This document shows, in pieces, positions 23,144-35,196 of a stretch of DNA of 64,000 nt. Position numbers and translations under genes: made by a program. This DNA comes from Cephalotrichum gorgonifer (lineage: Eukaryota; Ascomycota; Sordariomycetes; Microascales; Microascaceae), in the NCBI GenBank assembly GCA_900312665.1, contig ONZQ02000004.1:530617-594616 (forward strand). Reading direction: 5' to 3'. Within the stretch, counting starts at the first letter, position 1. Each line of letters starts with the position of its first letter. The notes below the pieces were generated by a model that saw only the letters and a list, made by a program, of their open reading frames with translations, was not told where the DNA came from and made no database searches.

Positions 23144-24261
23144 TCAGATCTCTCCAAGCGTGTAAAAGGCATGCATGTCCTCCGGGTCAACGAGGTTTTC
23201 CATCGAATAGCCACTCCCAAAGCTGTCTTCGTAGAACGACTGTGACTGAGTTGACTGTGACTGAGTTGGCGGCTTGGTGTCCTCCATCGTCGTGGATGCC
23301 GTTAGAGCATAGTCTGAGGGAGTCGTGGCACTCTCCTCGCTCTCAGACGCTGTCAAGTCCACGGGAGCATCCCGGGCTCGCTTCAACGGTCGGGGATTAG
23401 GGGTCGGGGTGGCGTCGCGTTCGTTATAGTTGACCTCCTCCAAGACCTCGTCTTCACTAGCCTCGTACTTGATAGACGCCTTTCGCTTTCTGCCACCGGT
23501 AGATCTGGCTGTCGCCGGAGTGGTGCCAGGGGTTGACTTGGCAGGAGTCCTCTTGGACGGGGTGCCCGCCGTGAAGCTCACAGCAGTTGAAGGGTCCTCG
23601 CCACTGTCGCTAGCAGCCTTCAGAGCTTGGGCATCTTTCTTGATGCTCCGAAACTGGAATTGAATACCGTCAGGAGTAGAGTCCCCAAAGTACTTGCAAA
23701 TATCTGGTCGTCACGTCAGCCGCGTTTCAAAGCCATAAGAGATATAAAAAAGCGAAAGTAAGTGCATTGTGGTGAGGAATTTTAATGTGCTCATGAACGG
23801 CAAACGCGTACCGGGGTCGATCTTGTTCTGATCTTTGGGGAAGAGGTTGTCTGCGGCGGGCATGTCCTTTGGGTCGAGTCCAGCGTCCAGGCCCCTGCGA
23901 ATAATCGCGGATTGGGTTCGGATGTGCCGCATCCGATGGCCCAAGATGTTATCCGTCAGATCTGAGCCGAAGCACTTCTGAATCTCTGAGGCCGGAATAT
24001 CAGAATCCGCGTGTCCAGGTAAAGAAGCAATCGGCAAGAAATGGATGAGGAGGCCGACCGGGCGCGGTGTGTAGGATCTCCCAAGGGAGACAGGAGAGAG
24101 AGAGAGAAGGGGAGACAAAAGAGACAAGGGGAGATGAGAAGAGACCGAAGGGCCGGCTTACCCTTGTAATTCCACTTTACTTCTGGATGGGCGGCCACGA
24201 TGGCCCTCAGGAGGCGTGCCTGAACCTCGAAGGTTTTAAAATTGGTCTTTGCCGGAGCCAT
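23144..24261 (-). CDS. Fungal protein with two helix-turn-helix-like repeats, function unknown
   Basis: Three exons on minus: 24162-24261, 23812-23985 and 23144-23703; GT-AG junctions in phase; 277 residues. I know no name for it. The first 125 residues look like two related helical units. Unit 1 is EIQKCFGSDLTDNILGHRMR followed by a helix and DAGLDPKDM. Unit 2 is DICKYFGDSTPDGIQFQFRS followed by a helix and DSGEDPSTA. Each resembles the small HTH/Myb-like modules common in Pezizomycotina nuclear proteins. The rest is disordered: Thr/Pro/Lys-rich with a basic patch (GGRKRKASIKY), an acidic stretch, NPRPLKRARDAP as a second possible nuclear signal, and a Gln/Ser-rich tail. A nuclear DNA- or chromatin-associated role is inferred from composition only. 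Confidence 0.75.
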
Positions 24262-26462
24262 TGTGTTGTGATTTGGAACTGTATAAGAAAAGTAATGGTG
24301 AGTTGAGTCCGGTAGAGGATGAGGGCGATTGTTGATACGAATTGTGATGGATGAGGAGAGGAATTGGTGTAGGAGAAAGGTAGTAGGGATGGGTGAGCCT
24401 GGGAAGTGTGGGATGAGTGAGATGGCAGGGAACTGTGAAGGCACGGGGTGCTGCGTGCTGCTTCCTTCCGGAAACACGAAGATGGTCCCTGCCACGGAAT
24501 CGACTGAGGAAAGAAGGAACGAAATCGGAAAGGTGCTTGAAAGTGGTAAGCTTCGGGAATGGGTATTTCCAGCACCCACGCGTTTCCCAAGGTAGAAGCT
24601 CCGGATAAGATGGTAGAAAGTTGATGGGGAGGAACGTACCTTGATATCCCGTGGAGATAACTGGATGTTGATGAGAAGTGACGGTTCGATTCCTTTTCAA
24701 CCGAAGGACAATATCCTTAGCCGGGTTGATCTCTGTACGGCGATGGATGATGTTGCCGAGTATAACAGAGCGATGATTCTAGACAGGATTGGTGGATAGT
24801 TTTCGAGTTGGTCCAAGAAAGGGTAGTGCTAAGAAACAAGATTAGTATGGAGCATGGGAGTGGAAGATGTTGATGTAGGAGTCGTGGTGTGGATGATAGA
24901 AGCGGGAAGAGAGGGGGGGAAACATGAGGCGCAACCGGGGGGGTGTTTGGAACGGGGGAGAAGCTGGAGGGGGAAGCTTCAGAAGGTGTATGGGGGAGAG
25001 GAAGGAGCGGCAAGTGAAGTGTGCTTTCTGGGTGAGTTGAGTAGTGTTACGGGGCCGGTCTCTCTTGCTCGTTCTTGCCCAGAGGCGTTGGGCAGTGTCT
25101 CGAGAATATTACTTACCTAAGTGGGTTGATGGATGGGTGAAAGGTCAGGGGCATGAAAGTAATTAATCGTGGAAGTAGGCGTGGCTAGGGGAGAACAGGA
25201 GCCTTGACCTTCGAGTTTGGAAGTTGGGATGAGTAGTTGCTAGCGGTGTTTGACAAGGATGTTGCGCCGCTGGTGGGTTTAGTCGATGTAGATAGTAGAG
25301 AAACTGACAGGTCAGTGGAAGAAGGAGCCAGTAGGGTATGAGCCTCGACGTCCAAAATGGGGGTTATGATTCTCAAGGCAAGAGTGTCCGGCCTCCTTGT
25401 TGTTGTCAAGAGAGTTGGGACCGGGTTGACTGATCTCGGTTGTGGCCAAGTCGCAAGGGAGTGTCCCTGGGTCTAGTTTTTTTCCGCCAGTCGAAATATT
25501 TGAAGTCTGGGCAGTTTAATAGAGCAAGGAAGTGGTATTGGTTTGTGTAGGTCCTTGTCACTCCAGCCTGAGGACCTAAACTTGCGGCGGTCGTGGTGGC
25601 TCTCGTGTAAGTCAAGCTTGGATAAGATTCGGAGCGCGAGGTCCTAGTCACAGTCCAAACAGAGCCACGATAGGCGGGACTGAAGTCAAGAAATAACCCA
25701 GATCAGGCATATGTTAAAGTGCTTGCATGGACTAGACACACGAATGGGATGAGAACGGTTCCCAGGGAGACAGGAGGAGGCGTGGTGGAGGGGGGATATG
25801 TCGAAAATGGGGTGGCTGGGTGGTCGCCTCTAGGCTCGTACGTCGAGGTGAAGCACGGTGAAGCCAGGATGAAATATACACACCAAGAATATTTCTGTAG
25901 CTGGTCTCTACAAGTTCCTAAGAGTTTTACGGGAATAAATTGCAAGGGGTTGAATCGCGGTCGGTGTCATATGTCCCTGTTGCCTTCTTTATTATTATAA
26001 GAGTTTGAAGCGTGATGCTAGATGCCATCCAAGTAAGGTATCAAGTATGCACTAACAGCTAGTAACGGTCGATCTCCGTGAGCCCGAGTTCCCAACGCCG
26101 CACCAGGATCGAGGAATCCATCCCTCCTCGCACCAGGCAGCAAGGCCACTCGAAAGAGCAGGGGTGTCTTGGTCCAGACCACCCCTGTCCTCGCTTTCTT
26201 GGCATTTAGGATACTGTCATCATTATTGCTAGATACAACTATTATACATTTACCAATCGAGGACGGAGTTGCATCAACATGAATTGATTAAATATTAGGT
26301 TATATTGATACGTCTATACATAAATAATATGCTCCGTATATTTATATGTACATATATATTCGTTGATCATGCGCTTAGAGCGGAATTGCCCTCCGTAGTC
26401 CACCTCAAGCTCTCCCATCCTTCATTCGTGACAGTTCATCATTCAGCGTCGCCAGAACTCTC
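24262..26462. other. Intergenic, 2.2 kb
   Basis: Upstream of the HTH-like gene and downstream of the PQ-loop gene. Open frames are short, and those at 24236-24700 on minus read like CT-rich leader DNA. No further exon could be joined to either neighbour. AT-rich sequence with TATATA/TACATA words at about 26290-26360 probably belongs to the PQ-loop 3' end. Confidence 0.5.
26300..26370 (-). terminator. Probable 3'-end processing region of the PQ-loop gene
   Basis: About 100-160 bases past the PQ-loop stop on minus there is a cluster of TATATA, TACATA and TATAAAT-type words. These resemble fungal polyadenylation efficiency elements. It is the most AT-rich patch nearby. Inferred from position and composition. 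Confidence 0.35.
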
Positions 26463-27491
26463 TTACGTTTCGATCGTGGGCGTGAACCTCCCCGTCGGCA
26501 GGGGCTGCGCGTTGTACTCTCTCGAAGACACCCTCGCAAGACGCGTGCCTGTCGGGTCACCAGAGTACGGCTCAAGGACATGGTCCTTAACAACGTCCAC
26601 TGGCCCCTCGCCGTACATCAAGTACTGCACCCCGAGGAAGCTGTCGCAGCAGGCCTGGAACATGCCGCACAATTTGAAGGCCGGAGGTATCGTGCCACTT
26701 GAGGTGAAGAACCAGAACATCTTCATGCTGTCGCCGAGTATCCAGCTCGCCAGGATCGAGAACCGGAATCCCTTGCAGGACCGGGCGCGCGAGTTGGCGA
26801 GGATCTGAGGGATGGGGAGCATCGCTTCAATGCCTAGGCCGAGGTAGCCTAGGAGATTGGAGTATGAGCTATAGACACCCTGCCACGGTGACAGCAGGAA
26901 TTGGAGTACGAATAGTCCGGCGACGAGGTAAAGGAGGAAATGCCAGTATCTATTCACCGGTTCGTCAGTTACAGCTAGATCCGCCGCCACGCCGAAATAA
27001 AAAAAAAAGGGAGAAGGGGGGGGGGAGTTGCTCACGGCTTGTGGGACCGCCATTGCCAGAAGTTATATGGCCGCTGAGACATCCATGCCGGTTCTTCCGC
27101 TCCAGCAAAAGGGACGGCACCATCTCCACCCTTCGCACTCGGAGGTGGGCGGTGATCCAACGCAATCTTGAGCAGCGCGAGCTGCATGACGACCATTATC
27201 AAGGCCTGCAGGAGGAGGCTAGATTCGAATTGTGCGCCGGGCCAGTAGAAGATCCTATCGCAAGTGCATTATCGGGAGTTAGCTTTTTTTTTTGCGCGTG
27301 GGAGTGAAGAGGGAGGCGCTGGCGAACTTTAATATTGAAGCGACCAGCATAATTAGGGGGATGTCGAGGGAGAAGCCCGCGCTTGTCTTGGTCCGGTGCA
27401 TTGATATCGCCTGGTCGCTGTACGAGAGGATCGGCGACATGACAATGAAGATCGGGGCAATGATACCCGTCGCCTCCGTTAGGAACCCCAT
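26463..27491 (-). CDS. PQ-loop repeat membrane protein (Any1/SLC66A2-like)
   Basis: Seven-helix PQ-loop membrane protein. Yeast Any1 and animal SLC66A2 act at Golgi/endosome membranes in phospholipid asymmetry. Exons on minus: 27328-27491, 27036-27254 and 26463-26949; 289 residues. The first PQ-loop repeat begins near residue 10 (IAPIFIVMSPILSYSDQAIS) but lacks the PQ dipeptide, reading SDQ instead. The second has an intact PQ (IEAMLPIPQILANSRARSCKGF). Hydrophobic helices include VVMQLALLKIAL and FLLYLVAGLFVLQFLL. The first intron has an unusual donor (GTTCGC), but its branch site (GCTAAC) and acceptor (GATAG) are good, and the join reads through ASILKIFYWPG, as expected in the family. Substrate is unknown. 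Confidence 0.82.
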
Positions 27492-30400
27492 CGCCGGAGG
27501 AGGAGTCGACTGTCGATAGGGGGGAGAGAGTCAGGCGACGACGCGAATGTGGTGAACAGCGGAGACGGGTTCGGAAGGATCGGACTAGGAGGGCGCAACA
27601 GGGAAAGTAAGCAAGCCCGGGGCAAACAGGAGAACAGATATGCCTCTCCAGTTATACTATCGGATGTTCATTGGACCACTATTCGTTTGGTGATGGCGGC
27701 GATCAAATGAGAGTGACGAGGAAATTTGGTGCCGTCCTTGACTTACATGCACTATATTATTTGAAAAACGTGGAAAAAATACGCCCCATGAGTCTGGACG
27801 CTTGGGCTGTTCACGCCTCTGTGGCGCAAAGCCGTGGCGCAAATGTAAAACAGTGAGAAGTATTACTAAAGTACTCAAATTATTTCAACCACAAGTACTC
27901 TGTAGTACTACTTGCTGATGGGGCAGGGCGGGATGGTTGTACCCCAAAACCATCCTGATAGGCCCTGCGGCCTTGGTTGATCGCTATTTAAAAAAAATTC
28001 AAGCCTTAGAGTTATCGGCCAATGGCTGGCATTTATACTACGGGAAGACATTTGGCTTGGGCGGCGCAGATGAGGCTTCCGTCGCGCGAATATCACTCCC
28101 GATAGCTCGAAAGCGCCCACCTGTTTAGTTATTTAGTTCCTTTCCCCTTCCCTGGCCACGAGGCGATGAGACAATTGGTGAATATATAAGGAGATATCTG
28201 CGTCTCAACGGCCACTCAGGAACAGTGAAGGTATCGCTCGTACGATATTGAACACCACTCTCGAGGAGTTTGCTTGTGGCAAATTCATTTCGATCGGACC
28301 TCCGGGCTATCAGCGGAAGAATTCATCTTTAGCTTCCCGACCTGATCTCTTATCTGGGACCGGTCCAACCACAAGTGTGTCCTTTATGGTGTACAAGGGC
28401 CCCCCACGGGATCCCCTTCACTACGATATGTACGCTAGCAAGTTTGATGATTGCTGCAATCCCGGGATAGGACAGGCGCGTCTCACGCCAACAGCCATGT
28501 GACAGGGAGGCGACTGGTGAGCTTTAGAGGGGCTGATGTCAGAAGCAAGCTTGCCGCGCAGGACCCCGGATGTCTCACTTTCTCGAAGGTCGACTGAATG
28601 AGTATTGGCGTTTCAGAAGAAGCTCTAATGTCAGCATTAATGCAAAATACACCAAATACCCTGAAGGTCAAGGTTGCTTCGTCATACATAGACGGATGGG
28701 AGCGGTCGTGCCAGCGAGCACAAGGAGATGATGCATGCGAACTGACGTGTTAGGGGCTGTTGTATTCGTACCACGCAGCTACGAGTACAAGGATGCAACA
28801 TTGGTCGCCAGGAGCGGGCAGCTTATTATAAGATAATACTTGTAGGGTCACTTACTTGCTTGGCCTTGCTCAAGGCGAGTACTTGAACAAGTACTCTCAA
28901 CCTTAGACTCAAAGTGAAGGCTCGACCCCGGGCATCCTACCGAGAAGGCCCATCGCCGAGATTGACCATTTTCACGTCGGAAGGGGATGGAATGCCAAGC
29001 ACGGGACTCGAGATTTGACCTTCAAAATTACACAGGACAATAATACCCACCAGGGATTCTCGCAAACCACCCAATGGGTCAGTGTAGTATCCGGATACGA
29101 GATGGGGCTAGCGCGGTACATTTGATTTCGGTTGATAGGGGGGGACGCGTTGAGTTCGAGATTGTCGTTGTTCCTGGACTGATGGATCCCACTAATTGCA
29201 ACCAGGACGTGTTAGTGTCTGTCTGGATCGCAACTTTTCGAGTTTTCCGCACTGTCCCTTTGTACCGTATTGGTACTTATTGGTCATGGCTATGTCAATG
29301 CAACTGGTCTTAAGAAGGCAGGAAGGATGGACTTTCTGGTGGGGACTCAGATGGTACCTCGATGCGCTAAGTCGCACTATATTATCACTGTACTTGACTT
29401 GTATTGCAAAGGGGGGCGACAAGGGAGGCAAGTGCCACCACGCTCTGTGCCACCCCCTGTTTTGCGCTGGACAAGTACCCGTACCGATGCAAGTGTCACC
29501 TCAGTCAAGCGTCTTCCTCCGATCGATCGAGCTGGATGTCCTAATACTATTTGTCTCCTCGACGTATTAGATGGCTGCTCTGTCTCCATCCTCACAGCTT
29601 GTGGACCCCACCAAAGGAGGCGAATCATTAGCGGTGGTGAAATTTACTGGCGTCTCCCTTCTCCGTACTATTTTATTCCCTTTGTGAAACCTCAGCGCAC
29701 ATTTTGACTCTGTCATTGAGTCTGGACTGAGGTATCCTCTACTCGTATCCCTCAACTCTAATTACGGAGAATAAGAGGCTGCCTTGCCAACTGGACCGGG
29801 TTCTCATTGCGGTTGTGCACGTCAACCTCTGCTCACGAGTCATAAAAAAACCAAGGCTGTTCCAGGACTCTGCGAGTAATTCCCCGGAGCTTTCACCGGA
29901 CCAACTTCAACAAGCCGACCCCTATTCTCTCGTTTCTCTCTTTTTGGTCTCCCTCTTTCGACCTGTCTACACGTCTCATTTCCCCTTTTTCCTTTTTCCT
30001 TTTTCCTTCGCCTCGACTTCTTTTCGCAATTCTTGGCACCCTCGCACCCTGGGAAACGACATTCCCGTCCACTCGCTCCTGCATCAGCTCCAGATCCTGT
30101 CAAGAACACACAGGAGCGCTCACTAGTGGAAGGAGCCAACGGCGATAACAAACATCAAACACCGAGCGCGACTGAGACTCACGGCGGCTACGAGAACACC
30201 TCGATTCCACCCCGCTCGCTCCATCAGTCAACACCCCTTTTTCTCTCCAACATCCTAATTGCGCTCGACACCCAGCCACTTGGCCCAACTCTCGATTTTT
30301 CGTGGCTATCCTTTCGCGCCCGCCTCCGACAATCGTGTCGAATACGAGTACGATCCGGATCATTTCCTGGATAAAGTGGCAGACACGGAACAGCAAGGGA

Positions 30401-30590
30401 TCCCACCCTCGCCAATAGATTGAAGCGGACCTCCTTTCCGTGCACTCTTGTACACTCGCTTACCGACGTCAATCTCCCACCATCCGAGACCACCGCCATC
30501 GCGAAGTGACGTGAATCCGGCCAAAGCCAACCTGCCTAATACCCCGAACTAGCCAGCGCCTGGCGGACGCCACCCATCCATTTCGCCATC
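27492..30590. other. Gene-poor stretch, 3.1 kb
   Basis: Between the divergent PQ-loop and KNR4 genes. No open frame is convincing. The 84-codon frame at 28248 starts at TTG, not ATG, and has no family features. GTAC-centred motifs recur (27868-27905, 28768-28790, 28879-28900, 29478). The last 700 bases before KNR4 are CT-rich (CTCTTTTTGGTCTCCC and TTTTTCCTTTTTCC), typical of a long fungal 5' leader. Confidence 0.5.
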
Positions 30591-32363
30591 ATGTCATTGT
30601 GAGTTTTCTTTCACCCGCGCAACATACAGTCGACTTTGGGGAAGGGGGATGTGGCGTGTTAGGGGGGGCTAGTAGCCGTTAGGGCCTGAGGAACTGACAA
30701 TACCTGATGCATAGATTCGGGGCCGCGCTGCGCTCGATGTGGCACACCATGACCAGCGACGATAGGCGTGAGTTCCGGAATCCCAGTAGCGACATCCGAT
30801 CTATATAACACCTATTGACATCAAGCTATAGACTCGGACTACAACTCGCCATACCGCACCGGTCGCCACGTGCCGCTCGGTAGTGGGCGAAATAGTATGC
30901 TCACATCTGTGGCATCCGATTCCCGAGCCGACATAACCTCTCCCTATCGAGACGACGGGTCGAGAGCATCTACGACCCACGACCTGCACGCCCCCACATC
31001 GCCGTTCTCGCCTCAGGGCCACCGGCCCTACTCCCCTGGCCTACGATCCTCAAGTGCCCAGAATCTGAACCAGAACCAGGATGGATTCGAAGTCCAAAGG
31101 AACGCACAGGGGGATGTGCCAATGCAATCTTTCCAAGACGGTCTCCCGCCGCCGCCCCCTGCGCAGCATTCATGGAGGCGGATCGATGCCTGGGCGGAGG
31201 AAAACTACCCTGAACTCTTCGACCAATTATGTGAAGGCGCCACCGCGAATGACCTGAATGAACTTGAGCATGTACTGGACTGTACGTTGCCACAGGATGT
31301 CCGGGAGTCACTGATGATACACGATGGCCAAGAGCGCGGCGGCATGCCGACTGGCATACTGTTCAGCTCCATGTTACTTGACTGTGAGGAGATTGTGCAA
31401 GAATGGGATAACTGGCGCAAGGTCAACCAAGACATCTTGTATGACACGTCGCTGCCCAAGCCGCCGGTACCGCCAAAGTCTTCGATCGATCGCACCAGCA
31501 CCGGCAGTGGTAGCACCAACGGCGAGGCGTCATCCTCGCGCTCTGCGCCTCCCCCCTCGGTAAAGTCGGACCCGAACTCGTGGAAGCAAGAGCTTTTGGG
31601 ACGTCAGGAGTGTTTCCCACCGAATATGATTCGGAAAGTCTATTCGCATCCGGCCTGGATACCGCTTGCTCGGGACTGGGGCGGGAACAATCTGGCCGTT
31701 GACCTTGCCCCAGGCCCGCAGGGCAGCTGGGGTCAGGTCATCCTCTTCGGCCGCGACTACGATACAAAGTATGTTGTGGCCCGGTCGTGGGCCTCTCTCC
31801 TCGCTGTTCTTGCGGATGACATGAATAGCGGACGGTGGTACGTGGACGAGGACTCGAACGAATTGAAGTTGAGGGAGTTTAAGGAAGCTCGTATAGAGCC
31901 GGCCTATTTCGATATCTTGCGGTGGAGGACGGATCAGAAGTACGGTCGCCGGGCAGCACAGCGGAGGTCAATGGCTCCTCCTGGTAGAGGCAGCCCTGCG
32001 AGGGGTGGATCGCCCACAGCATCCCCCTATGCCAGTCCGACAGAGCCCTCCAGCAACTCCCGTGGGAGACCTACGCAACGCCGTAACGGACACTCGCCGC
32101 TTGCGAGTCCGAACCGGCCAATCCAGGGAACCTTGTCGCCGCTCGCCATTGTTAGCGAAGAAGCTCCTGCGACGGCTGACGCGGCGAACATTCTGTCTCG
32201 GAAACTAGTCGAAGTCGAAACCCCGCGACCGAGCGAAGACAGCGAGGCAGCGCCCAAAGACTCGATAGATAAGGGCAAGGGAGTCGCGACGCCCCTCTCC
32301 AGCAAGATGAACGGGAAGCTTCCAGAAGTTGAGGAGGGCACGATGAAGACGATAGAGATTTGA
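30591..32363 (+). CDS. KNR4: KNR4/SMI1 cell-wall assembly regulator
   Basis: Scaffold protein that in yeast links the Slt2 cell-integrity MAP kinase and calcineurin to wall synthesis. Exons 30591-30598 (8 nt only, ATGTCATT), 30715-30767 and 30832-32363, phases 2 and 1; 530 residues. The N-terminus MSLFGAALRSMWHTMTSDDR is the conserved Knr4 leader and supports the tiny first exons. A Ser/Pro/Asn-rich segment follows, then the SMI1/KNR4 domain. That domain runs from SWRRIDAWAEENYPELFDQL through CTLPQDVRESLMIHDGQE, GILFSSMLLDCEEIVQEWDN and ARDWGGNNLAVDLAPGPQG to WYVDEDSNELKLREF. The C-terminal 140 residues are disordered, Ser/Pro/Arg-rich, with SPxASP-like repeats. The frame open at 30870 is only the third exon. 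Confidence 0.94.
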
Positions 32364-33360
32364 TGGGGCGACAGGTCCGCATAAGCAATCATACGGCAGC
32401 ACATACGACATGAGGCATCACCATATTAATGTGGACATGGAGAGGACTTTCCCTTTGTCGGGTACTTGATGTCACGGAAATGGAGGCAACTCTAAGCATA
32501 GGCCAGCGGTGTTCGAGGCGTCCGTCGTTTCTTTTCCATCTCTGAAGTTTCTCGCTTTATTTTTCGTCAGCGTTGGCCCTCGAGCACACGATCGAGACCA
32601 CTCTCGCATTCTTCCAGGAGAATAAGCTGCAAGCGCGACATTCCCGGGGTCGAGGGTGCCGGGCCGGTCGGACCGGTGTGTGGGGCCGGACAGGAACTCC
32701 CTTTCGCCTCGATCCGGCTTTCATCTTGGGGGCTTGCTCAGGCGCGGCGCGGAAGTATCGCTCGACTTTGGGGGGCCGATTATACTTGGCCAGTACCGCT
32801 CCTGAAGCACCCTCGGTTCCGGGCGTTGACCCGGGGTAATTTTACTTTAATCAGTGTAATACTATATACCAAACAGGTGCATTCATTGAACTTCTGATAC
32901 GTGTGTGAGATCGTGGATATGAGATGGGATTGGCTTCTGGCGGTTTAATGTGATGTCGGAGTAATACACCGCCCAACGGGGTGAGCAAATGCTAGTTACT
33001 ACGTACGTACCTGCACAAGAAACATAATGGCATTGACGCCATACGACACTGATTTTGCCGTACTCGTAGTAAGTACTGGGCAATGTCTCTATGGTGAGAT
33101 TAGCACCTCCATCAGTATTCGAGCCTACTTGTATCACCAAGGTGAGATTATCTGCAGGATGATCCGCCCCACGTGATCACCTTTTGTCACCTACCACTCA
33201 CCAAGAACTTGGAGCGTTGGCTCACGACAACCGCACCGTTTACCTATTGTCGTTTCCACCGTCCTCTTGAAATATCTTACCTCCCGGGTGACAGTGTCAT
33301 CGGGCAAGGGATACTCGGATTCAAGAACAGCTCAGATAAACCATTCGTTCCGGTTCTGCG
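32364..33360. other. KNR4-RAI1 spacer
   Basis: About 1 kb between two plus-strand genes. No separate gene. It contains a GTAC-type motif at 33057-33080 and a CCACGTGAT word at 33169-33177, 184 bases before the RAI1 start. Confidence 0.5.
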
Positions 33361-35196
33361 ATGACGGCGAGGTATGAGATTCGGAAACGGGGATTCCCCC
33401 CGAATCGCGGCCGCCGAGTTGTAACCCGCCCCACGGTACTTATACCCTTATAAACCTCAGTCTCCTTTTATTATCATTATTATTTCCGGTACCGGATCCT
33501 ACCCGGCGTATATGTAGCTGATACCGTTTACTAGGAATTCACCTGCTTCTCCTACGACGATGACCACGTCTATAGGCAGGACGACTCGAGCCTGAGGTGG
33601 TACTACCACAACCCGATGGACATAGACACAGACCTGACGTCGGGCTTCGAGCGGTTCGACAAGCACGACGATTCGCAGGCGGACCACCTCGATAGCATGC
33701 TGAAGAGTATCATGGTGTATGAGAGGGAAAAGGGGAAGAGGCTTGAGGTTAATATTGTCACATGGAGGGGGATGATGACGAAAGTAAGTCTCCCCTGTCT
33801 CTCCGTGCCGCGTATCTCGTTTAAGGAGTTTGGGTGAGTGGGACACTGACGGGTTAGATAATGGCTTCGCCTTTTGAGAACCGGGATGGGTGAGATACAT
33901 CCCATGTTCTACCGTGTGATATATGTGTTCAACTGCTGATCTTGTCAGGTTCGAGATGAATGCCACTCTCTTCCAAGTAAGATAGTTCCGGCTTTCCCTT
34001 CCCGACGCTATGCAATGCTGACACTGCGGCTCCGGGAAGAACTGTCTGTACGTTCTGTAGTTACCCGTCCTTGCAGAACCAAAGGTCCGGGCTTGCTGAC
34101 CATGCTCCAGCTTCATCGAGGAGAACCACCAGTACAGGTTAGACTCTAGGAGGAAACAGGATAATCAGAGGCGGTCGGGACGGTTCACGCCTGACCAGAT
34201 GTCCTTCTGGGGTAAGTATCTGATATACCCGCCCCTCCCTTTACCCCCTGGCTCAACCCGGAATAGTTCCAGGGAAAGCCGGGCTCACATCTTTTGCTTA
34301 GGCTACAAATTTGAAACTCTTGCAACCCTCCCAAGACCCTGGGGCGAGGTTTCCCGCACCGAGATCGAGTCGAGAAATACGGCGACCGTGAGCAACAAGG
34401 CGCAGTACTGCTCCATAGTTGCCACGAACATCGGCTCTACTAAACTCTGTCTAGCCGGAGAGATTGACGCCCGTAAGCCCCACTCTGCATCCCCGTAGCA
34501 AAGGAAAGAAAAGAAGTCGAAGAGCAGTTTTTTTTTTAAATATTAACCCCCCACGTCGTAGTATGGGGCTCCAAGCCCTCAGACCCTAAGATAATACCCC
34601 CCGACTGGGTCGAGCTGAAGACGAGCGCCTCGATCCGCTCGGACCGCGACGTGGAGTTCTTCCACGCCAAGCTGATGAAGTTCTGGATCCAGTCGTACCT
34701 CATCGGCGTGCCGCGCATCATCGTCGGCTTCAGGAGCCAGGCTGGGCGGCTGGAGTCCGTGAAGGAGCTGAAGACGGCGGACCTGCCGAGCGTCAGGCCG
34801 AGGAACTGGGACGCGGATGTTTGTATCGACTTCACGGCAGAGTTTCTCAGTTGTTAGTATCCGTTTCCTTCTTCCCCTGCCGTGGTCGTCGACCCCTTTT
34901 GGTTCTCCTCCCATTACCCACTCGCCTCTCTGCTATTCTATCAATGTCTTGTGCTTTGTTAGGGAAGAGAAAACGATAGACACAGGGGAAGGGAAAGAAA
35001 TACTGACATATACACTAAAGGGCTCCGACATACGATAGCGGGAGAAGGAGTCTGGAGGATAAAAAGGGCGGCAGGGAGTCCTGTGATCGAGGTCTTCCGG
35101 GTGGCGGAAGAGGGATATGGGGAAGTCCTCACGGAAGAGTTCGTGGCGTGGCGGACGAGCAATACCATGAAAGGAGATGGGGTTGAGAAGGAGTGA
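33361..35196 (+). CDS. RAI1: RAI1/DXO family decapping nuclease
   Basis: Removes incompletely capped 5' ends (pyrophosphohydrolase/decapping) and partners with the 5'-3' exonuclease Rat1 in the nucleus. Nine exons: 33361-33435, 33535-33783, 33858-33889, 33949-33976, 34040-34047, 34111-34211, 34302-34472, 34562-34852 and 35021-35196. All introns are GT-AG, every phase fits, and the product is 376 residues. Family blocks appear in order: EFTCFSYDDDH, NIVTWRGMMTK, ASPFENRDGFEMNATLFQ, NCLFIEENHQYR, DQMSFWGYKFET, the metal-binding AGEIDALW (E-x-D) and WVELKTS (ELK), IIVGFRSQAGRL, and the C-terminal GSPVIEVFRVAEEGYGEVL. Exon 5 is an 8-nt microexon needed to keep frame. The first exon (basic, ends VVTRPT) is the least certain: it is supported by phase and by the expected spacing to EFTCFSYD. 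Confidence 0.92.
34040..34047 (+). other. 8-nt microexon of RAI1
   Basis: AACTGTCT sits between a GGGAAG acceptor (CTGAC branch site 14 bases before the AG) and a GTACGT donor. The next intron ends CTCCAG and also has a CTGAC branch site. Flanking introns are 63 nt each. The join gives LFQ-NCL-FIEEN, the spacing expected in the RAI1 family; skipping it puts the next exon out of frame. Confidence 0.8.

Noticed and set aside
24681..24693. ACGGTTCGATTCC, resembling a tRNA B box
   Set aside because: No A box or cloverleaf pairing can be built around it.
28248..28502. 84-codon frame downstream of a TATATAAGG word
   Set aside because: It starts at TTG, lacks a signal peptide or family features, and the TATA word alone is not enough.
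33361..35196. RAI1 as a pseudogene
   Set aside because: The apparent frame break is resolved by the 8-nt microexon, and all catalytic motifs and the C-terminus are intact.
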